Source of the DNA: a virus
Direction: 5' to 3' (one strand)
DNA length: 64,000 nucleotides
Virus record (IMG/VR): IMGVR_UViG_3300027779_002128
Location: 1-64,000 of that record
The notes beneath the pieces are model-generated. The model worked only from the letters and a program-made list of their open reading frames with translations, was not told where the DNA came from and did no database searches. Shown here in pieces: positions 17,820 to 24,354 of the stretch. The position numbers and the translations under genes were made by a program. Positions within the stretch are counted from its first letter, which is position 1. Each line of letters starts with the position of its first letter.

Positions 17820-18819
17820 CTATCAAGCCCTTCTCAAGCAAGTCTTGAATTTGTTTTTCTCTAATCATTACACCCCAGCGTTTAGGGTTAACAAATGTCT
17901 TCTTAAAGAACTCACACATCTTAGGGTCCGGATTAAACAACATCATTTGATTTACGTTGTCGTTAAGCCTATCACCTAGTTCACATACTTCGGTGTATAA
18001 TGCGTCCTTATCCCATAATAGTTTACTATACTTACATTTTTGATCAGCATTAGTATTAAAGTTAATAGCAACCTCATCATAGAAGAATGATTTAAACCAG
18101 TCATAGTCTGATATTAAATTAACCTCCCAGTCGCTAGTTACAGCCATCTCACAGCCTAGTCTTGCTCCATAGATAGCCCATAAGCCATTTTCTATATCAC
18201 TACCAATGTTGCACCATGTTTGTAGTCTATTATAATTTCCATACCATATTTTTTCTTGGAACTCGTCTGCCCTAACTCTCTTCCCTTGATCCAAACTCAT
18301 TTTAACACCTTCCCTAAACCCTGCTCTAAATGCCTGGAAAGGACTTGCTGTTTGGTGTACTTCTGAGAATGTGTCGTTAAGTTGTATGTAGTTTAACTTC
18401 CAACAAAACTCCATGCCCTCACCGTCATCCGATGCTTCATGGGTGCTAATTGTTTTAGTGTATTCCGTAGGCCAACATTTAAGTCCGCCGTTACCATATA
18501 CTAATCCATTTAAAATGTTTTTACCGTTCCAACTAAATATGCTCTGGCTAATATCGTTACCGTCATGATCAGTGTCTGGGAAGTCTAATGCTTGTTCAAA
18601 GAAGTCTGGCATAACAATGTTGTCGCCGTCTACTGTGATAAATCGTTCTGTTTCTGCTTGATTGGCGCATTCTTTATGTGCGGCATCAAACCCTTTAACG
18701 CCGTGTACTCGTTTAGCCCAAGGTACTTTGTTTAATAAGTCAGCCCAATGCTCTTCGCAATTAGGTTCGTCATATGAGATATAAAATATATCTAATTCTG
18801 TGACATCTTGTTTTGGCAT
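17806..18819 (-). CDS. GT-A-type glycosyltransferase-like protein
   Basis: A 337-residue protein that opens with a beta strand (LDIFYISYDEPNCEEHWADLL) and then WAKRVHGVKGFDAAHKECANQAETERFITVDGDNI. A DGDN motif after a hydrophobic strand is the expected metal and nucleotide-sugar site of GT-A transferases. The C-terminal half is probably acceptor-specific and is not recognised. It starts at a TAATG junction with the 400-residue SEK-KPI-PF protein and overlaps the NeuB-like gene, so the three are likely co-translated. Family is moderately sure; donor and acceptor are unknown. Confidence 0.55.
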   Translation of the reverse strand: MPKQDVTELDIFYISYDEPNCEEHWADLLNKVPWAKRVHGVKGFDAAHKECANQAETERFITVDGDNIVMPDFFEQALDFPDTDHDGNDISQSIFSWNGKNILNGLVYGNGGLKCWPTEYTKTISTHEASDDGEGMEFCWKLNYIQLNDTFSEVHQTASPFQAFRAGFREGVKMSLDQGKRVRADEFQEKIWYGNYNRLQTWCNIGSDIENGLWAIYGARLGCEMAVTSDWEVNLISDYDWFKSFFYDEVAINFNTNADQKCKYSKLLWDKDALYTEVCELGDRLNDNVNQMMLFNPDPKMCEFFKKTFVNPKRWGVMIREKQIQDLLEKGLIGGGN

Positions 18820-20021
18820 TATGTATGTGTCTCTTTGCGTTTGTTGTAGAGCAAGTTGTTGGTACCGGTAGCAAATGCAAAGAAGTCATCAGCATAACTG
18901 TTAAAACCGGGAATAACATCTGTAATGTTATTTATTGTTTGTTGATGTATTTTCATAGCATGTTCTTGATTATATGTAATGCGTCCTTGTATATATTCTA
19001 AATCTAAGTTCTCTATGTTATTTAATACTTTTTGCGTATTATCGACGCAAGTTTTGAACTCACTTAACGTATTTCTATTATAGGGGTAAATATCTTTGTT
19101 GACACCCGCATGAGGCAACCATTCTGTAGTAGCGTCTGGCTGGTATAGTTTAAATCCTAACGTTGTTAGTTTATTTACAAATTGAGGATGTATGTACACA
19201 AACGGATACCCAAGCACAATAGGCTTAAACGTTTTCTCTGTTACATGAGCTAAACTGGATGCACTAGTCTCTGCAACTATTTCGACTGCAACATCGTTGT
19301 ATAGCTCTGGAGGAAGCATGTCAAAATCCTTACGTCCAGTCTCATTTAGCCACGGTCTATCTATAACTTTAGCAACATTGTTAACCATGCTTCTCATAGC
19401 ATCAAACGAATGGGGTTGATTATCGTAAACAGTTGTCCACGCTTCAAAAAGTTTTACCTCTGAATGCTCAGACCAATGTTCCATTTGTTCATATGTCATA
19501 CAAGCATATTTTAAACTATCGCTTATACTAGAGTGCAAAAAATAGTAAAGTGCAGGGAATCTTGATGGCTTCCACAGCTTACCAGGAAGAAATAATACTT
19601 TTGAATTAGACGGTTTCCATGTAAGATTTTCAATATTGTCTTTAGTGTATGTACTTATAGCTTGATGCAAAAACCACCATATGCTTAACACGTTATCATA
19701 TTGTTCGGCATGTTGAAACGTTGAATTAGTTAGAATTAAATAGTTACTAACAAACTTAGTGCTGTTAATATGTTTAGTTAAACAGTCGCACCAAAGTCGC
19801 ATACCATCGGAATCTGCATTTTCTTCGATATTTAATAACACTATTACTTGTAAATTTTCTGCTAGTGCAATATCAATAATTTTGTTTACTAGCACAGCCG
19901 CCGCGTGGCCTATGTCAACATCATCATTAGTGGCCGCCGTGGGTATATGGGCAACCGCACAGTCATCAAAAAACTGTATATTAAAAGGATAACCACCTTC
20001 TTGCCAAGAGACACGTCTCAT
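18819..20021 (-). CDS. Probable glycosyltransferase, SEK-KPI-PF family (copy 4)
   Basis: A 400-residue protein with the shared C-terminal block: VEIVAETSASS, then HVTEKTFKPIVLGYPF (about residues 257-273), TTLGFKLY and a trailing helical segment. This copy has TEK in place of SEK, which is closest to the fucosyltransferase-type TEK motif. The gene lies about 9 kb from the other three copies, next to the GT-A-like genes. It is therefore a separate duplication rather than part of the tandem run. The N-terminal half (HIPTAATNDDVDIGHAAAV, IVLLNIEENADSDG) looks like a Rossmann fold. Function in sugar transfer is inferred. Confidence 0.5.
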   Translation of the reverse strand: MRRVSWQEGGYPFNIQFFDDCAVAHIPTAATNDDVDIGHAAAVLVNKIIDIALAENLQVIVLLNIEENADSDGMRLWCDCLTKHINSTKFVSNYLILTNSTFQHAEQYDNVLSIWWFLHQAISTYTKDNIENLTWKPSNSKVLFLPGKLWKPSRFPALYYFLHSSISDSLKYACMTYEQMEHWSEHSEVKLFEAWTTVYDNQPHSFDAMRSMVNNVAKVIDRPWLNETGRKDFDMLPPELYNDVAVEIVAETSASSLAHVTEKTFKPIVLGYPFVYIHPQFVNKLTTLGFKLYQPDATTEWLPHAGVNKDIYPYNRNTLSEFKTCVDNTQKVLNNIENLDLEYIQGRITYNQEHAMKIHQQTINNITDVIPGFNSYADDFFAFATGTNNLLYNKRKETHT

Positions 20022-20747
20022 TTAACTACGTTGGTACTTGTCGAATAATTTTACTGTGTACACACTACAATGTCGTAAGTCACCTAAAAGTTTTCGTGTA
20101 ACTTTCTTTTCTGTAATTAGTTCTGCAAGACTTATAATTTCATAATGAAACATTGTGTGTGGATCGTGCTCGGCTGTTAAGAAGAACTTTAATAATCGTT
20201 GCCCTTTAATAGTTGCACTAATTGGGTACACATCTTTGTACACTTCTTTTGATTTGTTACTTAAACTAACAACCAATTCGTCTACATTTACAGAACATTT
20301 AATATCAAATGATGTACTCTTGCCGTAATCAATTTCGTTAAGGAAATCTTTTTCTGCTTCTGTGTATATTGTGTTGATGCTTTTTAGTTCAATGCTGTAT
20401 AAGTTATCTACTTTAGGATCAATATTTACTCTGTACTTATGAGACTCCGTTTGATTACTTGTTAAGATAGTTAACTGCTCTTGAGAAAAGTTAAACGTTT
20501 GCCAGCCTTCTTGTATGTGTGTATCTGTGTTTTGTGTTAGACAAACTATCTCACCACTTTTATCAAAGTATAATTTCCACTCTTTGTCTTTTTGAGCTTG
20601 TATTAGATTTTCAGCACCACCTGCCTTTTCTTTTTCAGCAAGGAAACGTTTCCTTCTTTCTAGTGCGGCATTAGATACAACGTTATCTTGTTGTGCTTCT
20701 TCTACCACAGCCTTCTTAGTAGTCTTTGTTTTCTTTTTAGTAGGCAT
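20022..20747 (-). CDS. Hypothetical protein with lysine-rich N-terminus
   Basis: A 241-residue protein I do not recognise. Residues 1-16 are very basic (MPTKKKTKTTKKAVVEE), followed by a charged helical stretch to about residue 55 and then a mixed beta-rich domain (EWKLYFDKSGEIVCLTQ, FDIKCSVNVDELVVSLSN). The remainder reads as a compact globular domain without transmembrane segments. Phage structural or scaffold-associated proteins often have such basic tails, but nothing here fixes a role. It overlaps the start of the upstream glycosyltransferase gene by 11 bases and is directly followed by copy 4 of the SEK-KPI-PF family. Confidence 0.75.
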   Translation of the reverse strand: MPTKKKTKTTKKAVVEEAQQDNVVSNAALERRKRFLAEKEKAGGAENLIQAQKDKEWKLYFDKSGEIVCLTQNTDTHIQEGWQTFNFSQEQLTILTSNQTESHKYRVNIDPKVDNLYSIELKSINTIYTEAEKDFLNEIDYGKSTSFDIKCSVNVDELVVSLSNKSKEVYKDVYPISATIKGQRLLKFFLTAEHDPHTMFHYEIISLAELITEKKVTRKLLGDLRHCSVYTVKLFDKYQRS

Positions 20748-21600
20748 AAGAATCCTCCATTTGTTTAATCATTTTGTCTGTTAGCCACTCGTCTTCTACA
20801 TAATGGAATGGTAGTTGTTGTTGGAAGTTTCCTACCTTAAAATTCTTACAATCTTTATAGTATGTAGGCAAACTATCGGTCCATGTTTCGCTAAGTGCGG
20901 CACCTTTTACTTCTTGTATATGACTTTTCATATGTATAAATGTAGGTACTGCTTCAATATTTTCTCTACAACATTCTTGTTCAATTCCCAGTAGTTGCAT
21001 TGCTAAAGCAAATGCTACGTCTCCACTGAGCCAATCAGGCTTGCCTTTTGGCATATACCTGTGAAAGAATCTTTGCCAATGCTGGAATATAATTTCAGTC
21101 ATTGCGAATAGCTCACTTGCTAGATCACTTTGTTTAAAGTAAAAGAATGCTGTGTAGACATTAGGTAAGCCATTTGCAACAAAGTATTTTCTGTAGTAAT
21201 CACTGTTAACAACCTCGCCTCGGTATGTTCTAACTTTAGTTGTTACCCAAACATCACGTTGACCCATAATATCCCACCAATGACTTACATCTGTAGGGAA
21301 TAACATATCAGTATCTAATACTACAGTCTCATCATACGGAGTCATATAGTAATACTTCCACTTGTTATTAATTTTCCATTCGGCATTTTCTGCGTCGTCT
21401 GACCAAGGTATGTCAACAATATTATCAAATACTTTTGTATGCTTAGGCTTAATTAGTTCTCTAGTCGCTGGGTCTACACACACCGTTAGATTGCTTACAA
21501 CCGTCTGTGTTGCTTTTAAATTCAATGCTAGTGCATACGCCTGCTTTAAGTAATCAGTCGTGCTGTTGTTTTGTGCTATTACTATATAACCCTTACTCAT
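20737..21600 (-). CDS. GT-A-like glycosyltransferase (paralogue A)
   Basis: A 287-residue protein starting IVIAQNNSTTDYLKQAYALA, with the DxD-type site PYDETVVLDTDML near residue 95. The 318-residue gene just upstream has the same opening (VIMFAHNNTEIDYIKLAYVNS) and site (PYDETILLDVDYL), so the two are paralogues. The pattern fits nucleotide-diphospho-sugar transferases related to GT8. DWLSGDVAFALAMQLLG further on is probably part of the acceptor region. It overlaps the DUF1289 gene by 8 bases. Sugar and acceptor are unknown. Confidence 0.6.
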   Translation of the reverse strand: MSKGYIVIAQNNSTTDYLKQAYALALNLKATQTVVSNLTVCVDPATRELIKPKHTKVFDNIVDIPWSDDAENAEWKINNKWKYYYMTPYDETVVLDTDMLFPTDVSHWWDIMGQRDVWVTTKVRTYRGEVVNSDYYRKYFVANGLPNVYTAFFYFKQSDLASELFAMTEIIFQHWQRFFHRYMPKGKPDWLSGDVAFALAMQLLGIEQECCRENIEAVPTFIHMKSHIQEVKGAALSETWTDSLPTYYKDCKNFKVGNFQQQLPFHYVEDEWLTDKMIKQMEDSYAY

Positions 21601-21787
21601 TTGCTATTCTCTCTAATACTTTATTCTTTTCATCGTCAGTCATTGTATACCAGTCTCGCATCTCGGTAGCAGTTCTAAAACAACCGATACAATACTCTCC
21701 GCTCTCATCAAAAGTACAAACTTTGATACACGGACTTATTACTGTTGAGGGAGGCCTAGCCTTTCCCCTTCTCAAATCTTCTTCCAA
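21593..21787 (-). CDS. DUF1289-family small cysteine protein
   Basis: About 64 residues. ISPCIKVCTFDESGEYCIGCFRTATEMRDWYTMTDDEKNKVLERI matches the DUF1289 pattern: SPCxxVC, then CxGCxRT and a W...M(S/T)DxEK helix. Four cysteines suggest a small metal- or iron-sulfur-binding module. The family is mostly proteobacterial and its function is unknown. No ATG is available upstream of the domain; a TTG at 21787 or at 21775 is the probable start. The gene overlaps the 56-residue gene upstream by 16 bases and the GT-A-like gene downstream by 8. Confidence 0.75.
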   Translation of the reverse strand: MEEDLRRGKARPPSTVISPCIKVCTFDESGEYCIGCFRTATEMRDWYTMTDDEKNKVLERIANE

Positions 21788-21942
21788 TCCTCTTTAAACA
21801 AACAGAACCTACTATGTCCGCTAGATGTTTTATAAACAAATTGTGCCGCTAACAGTTGTATTACTTTGCCTTCAAACTTTCCATTAAGACGACATGTGTG
21901 TTCTATCTTATCGCCTAGCTCAGGTTTCTTACGGCTACTCAT
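21772..21942 (-). CDS. Small hypothetical protein (56 residues)
   Basis: ATG at 21942 to TGA at 21772 reads MSSRKKPELGDKIEHTCRLN, then a short strand-rich stretch (KFEGKVIQLLAAQFVYK) and ends in FCLFKEDWKKI. The start forms an ATGA overlap with the stop of the upstream 318-residue glycosyltransferase-like gene, and the stop lies inside the DUF1289 gene, so the run is tightly coupled. The length and composition suggest a small SH3-like or OB-like binding protein, but no family was recognised. It is too short to stand out as a long reading frame, yet the coupling supports it as real. Confidence 0.65.
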   Translation of the reverse strand: MSSRKKPELGDKIEHTCRLNGKFEGKVIQLLAAQFVYKTSSGHSRFCLFKEDWKKI

Positions 21943-22895
21943 GTTCCTACAGTTTCTATTTCTTGTGCCTTAGCAATTTTCTTTGTAGGTGCTTTAGGCT
22001 GTGTAATAAACTTAATTAGTTCATCACCGATTCTATTTATAGCCCACTTATTCATAACATGTAGATCAACTCCCTTCCATCTAGTAAGAATAAAGTCGCC
22101 CGGACTCCTGACTTTTTCTAAATATAATAATAGATCGTTGCTCGCCAATGCTCTATCAACATCATCAAGATCAAATGTTTTATATAATTTGTGTGGTAAC
22201 TGTGCTACGCCTTTGTCTTGGTAGCCTCCAATCATGTGGGCGGCAATACTAAAACTATAATCGTTTCTATACATGCTTCCTTGCCACTTGTATAAGTCTC
22301 TGTAAAAATCTTTGTTGTTCTTAACATGCTTTACAAAATTAAAAAATGTTTCTGCATACGTTGACTTTTTAAAATAAACTACTGTAGCCCAATACATTGT
22401 TATACCAGTTGGACCGAGTCTATCTAGTTCCTCAAAGTTTCTTTCTGATAGTACGTCCTGAAACTCCCAATTCATCATTAGTTCATTGTTATGTCCCCAA
22501 CATTGATTGAGAGCATCACTCTGTATTAAGTAATCTACATCTAGTAAAATTGTTTCATCATATGGAGAGATATCATATGCATCGCACCTGTTAACATTGT
22601 AAAACTGTAACTGTTTTGATGTATGACTAGTGTCTTTATACATGCGTATGTTACTTTGCTTGAACTCCATGTCTTTATCAACTACAACTATATTTTTAAA
22701 TGCTTGTTGCATTTTTCTAATACCAATAGTTTTTTTGCCATGCTCGAGACTATGAGGATCAGTTACTACAGTAATTTGTGTTCGATCTAATCCCATGTGT
22801 TCTTGTATCAATAGACTGTTAACGTATGCTAACTTAATGTAATCTATTTCAGTATTGTTATGGGCGAACATTATCACCCCACGACTATTCGCCAC
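21939..22895 (-). CDS. GT-A-like glycosyltransferase (paralogue B)
   Basis: A 318-residue paralogue of the 287-residue gene downstream. It has VIMFAHNNTEIDYIKLAYVNS at the start, then a DPHSLEHGKKTIG segment and the DxD-type motif PYDETILLDVDYL near residue 115. VYFKKSTYAETFFNFVKHV and YSFSIAAHMIGG are the probable acceptor-side helices. The start is GTG at 22895 with AGGAAG upstream, inside the last 11 bases of the 123-residue gene. The C-terminal tail (APTKKIAKAQ) is basic. It is the first sugar-related gene after the structural block. Confidence 0.6.
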   Translation of the reverse strand: MANSRGVIMFAHNNTEIDYIKLAYVNSLLIQEHMGLDRTQITVVTDPHSLEHGKKTIGIRKMQQAFKNIVVVDKDMEFKQSNIRMYKDTSHTSKQLQFYNVNRCDAYDISPYDETILLDVDYLIQSDALNQCWGHNNELMMNWEFQDVLSERNFEELDRLGPTGITMYWATVVYFKKSTYAETFFNFVKHVKNNKDFYRDLYKWQGSMYRNDYSFSIAAHMIGGYQDKGVAQLPHKLYKTFDLDDVDRALASNDLLLYLEKVRSPGDFILTRWKGVDLHVMNKWAINRIGDELIKFITQPKAPTKKIAKAQEIETVGT

Positions 22896-23256
22896 TGTCG
22901 CTTCCTGGATTATTTAAGTCTAGTACAGACGATACATTTCTTGCTTTTCTAATTTTTTCATATTCTATGTAATAGTCATTAGTAACTTCAAAGTATCTGC
23001 TCATAATCTCTGCATAGAAGTTTGACAAATCGATTGCAATAGGATGATTATATACATCTAATAGAATAGCTTCAGTGTGTTTATCGTCAAGCAATACTTT
23101 AACAAAAGTAATTAGTTCACGGTCAATAGTAAACGTACCACCGTTAATACTGTAACTAAGCAAACTTTCTGTCTTTGCTTTCAATACATCTTTCTGATTG
23201 TTAAGTGTTTGCCTATAATTAGAAAATTCTAATGCTGTTTGTAGTTTAGCCGCCAT
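22885..23256 (-). CDS. Small hypothetical protein behind a late promoter
   Basis: A 123-residue, mainly helical, acidic protein (MAAKLQTALEFSNYRQTLNNQKDVLKA...). No family was recognised. TATAAATA, a perfect T4 late -10 element, lies 15 bases before the ATG, and a bidirectional terminator separates the gene from the structural gene upstream. This makes it the first cistron of the transcription unit that leads into the sugar block. It may be a minor virion protein or an assembly factor. Confidence 0.75.
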   Translation of the reverse strand: MAAKLQTALEFSNYRQTLNNQKDVLKAKTESLLSYSINGGTFTIDRELITFVKVLLDDKHTEAILLDVYNHPIAIDLSNFYAEIMSRYFEVTNDYYIEYEKIRKARNVSSVLDLNNPGSDSGE

Positions 23257-23271
23257 ATTTTAACTCTCGTG

Positions 23272-23279
23272 TATTTATA
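23272..23279 (-). promoter_or_regulatory. T4-type late promoter TATAAATA
   Basis: On the minus strand AGTATAAATACACG contains the exact T4 late consensus octamer. It lies between the terminator at 23294-23330 and the start at 23256, the ideal place for a late promoter that restarts transcription into the accessory block. Confidence 0.7.
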
Positions 23280-23293
23280 CTGATATTTAAGCC

Positions 23294-23330
23294 AAAAAAA
23301 AGCCAGTCAATGAATAAACTGGCTTTTTTA
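23294..23330 (-). terminator. Bidirectional intrinsic terminator
   Basis: GCCAGT (23302-23307) and ACTGGC (23318-23323) form a 6-bp stem with a 10-base loop, extended by flanking A and T runs that pair on either side. The A-run and T-run serve as T-tracts on either strand. It lies 16 bases after the stop of the 321-residue gene and ends the structural unit. Confidence 0.8.
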
Positions 23331-23345
23331 TAGTTGTGTATTAAA

Positions 23346-24311
23346 TTACGAGCCTGTTACAGATCCAACGCTATCTACTGGAACACCAAAGCTAAATCCT
23401 GAGCCACTTGCATCTGGTTGCCATCTTCTAGCATTTAAAGTTAATGTACCTGTTGCTGGTGCATCGATTACGTTATCTGATGCATCAACTAATGTTGTTT
23501 TAAATGTAACTACAGTTGGATTAGTTGTTGAATTTACTTTACCAAACACTTTAATATAGTCATTACTGTATGGTGAACTTGCACCGTAGTAAGACCAAAG
23601 CTCTGCAAAACTTGTTGTTAGTTCGTAAAAACCTTTTCCTTGACTTGTTCCTGCGTCAGCACTTGCTGTATCATATTTTAGATAGAAATTACCCATACCA
23701 CTTAATCTGTTAACATGTGCTGTATACTGAGCACCAGATGATCCTGTGTAACTTCCTGAAACTCCAAGTTGGCCACCACCGTTAAAGAAACCTCTAGCTT
23801 CTGCTTCATTGGAAAACGTCCATGTAGTTTCTTGATTTAGTGTACCAGTCCACGATGTTGTACGAGTTGCACTTGCATCTGTTGATACTGTTGTAGTTGA
23901 AGGACCGAAACGATCATTCCAGCAATCTTGGATATTTAACATTAAGTTAGTCCATGTTGCCGCTACAATATTAGTACTTGTTGTGACGTCTGTGTTAACG
24001 TTAGCTCTTAAAGAAACCCCTAAGAATGCACACATAGCCTGTACGTCATCCTGTAGGTCTTTAAAACCACCTGCGCCTGCTGTTGTTATAGAGCTACCTG
24101 CTGATGCTGATGCAACGCCGGCTCCGCCTTGTCCCCAACCATACGTTGATGCCGCGGTATATGTTCCTAATGTAACATCTTGTGCGTTAGACATTAATGC
24201 GTTTACGTTAGTACGAGCATTGGTGAAGTCTAAATCATCAATGGTATCGCCAGTATTAACGCCTGTCATAGTAGTACCACCTGATACTGTTATACTTGAT
24301 CCTGATGCCAT
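23346..24311 (-). CDS. Putative virion structural protein (tail appendage)
   Basis: A 321-residue protein rich in Ser, Thr, Gly and Ala, with beta-strand-like repeats and few charges, as expected for a virion or tail-fibre protein. Recognisable stretches are VNALMSNAQDVTLGTYTAA, LMLNIQDCWNDRFGPS, EARGFFNGGGQLGVSGSY and a C-terminal WQPDASGSGFSFGVP. The final section resembles the type of small tail protein seen in marine T4-like phages, but the exact family is not known to me. It is preceded by AGGAGA and by GATAAATA, and followed by a strong terminator. It is probably part of the fibre or collar system because it follows three large fibre genes. Confidence 0.55.
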   Translation of the reverse strand: MASGSSITVSGGTTMTGVNTGDTIDDLDFTNARTNVNALMSNAQDVTLGTYTAASTYGWGQGGAGVASASAGSSITTAGAGGFKDLQDDVQAMCAFLGVSLRANVNTDVTTSTNIVAATWTNLMLNIQDCWNDRFGPSTTTVSTDASATRTTSWTGTLNQETTWTFSNEAEARGFFNGGGQLGVSGSYTGSSGAQYTAHVNRLSGMGNFYLKYDTASADAGTSQGKGFYELTTSFAELWSYYGASSPYSNDYIKVFGKVNSTTNPTVVTFKTTLVDASDNVIDAPATGTLTLNARRWQPDASGSGFSFGVPVDSVGSVTGS

Positions 24312-24346
24312 TTAATTCTCCTAATAATTCTATTTATTATATAGTG

Positions 24347-24354
24347 TATTTATC
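24347..24354 (-). promoter_or_regulatory. Late-promoter-like octamer GATAAATA
   Basis: TAGATAAATACAC on the minus strand overlaps the stop region of the 845-residue fibre gene and lies 35 bases before the ATG at 24311. A second AT-rich octamer, TAATAAATA, follows at 24331-24339. Both resemble T4 late promoters. Confidence 0.5.
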
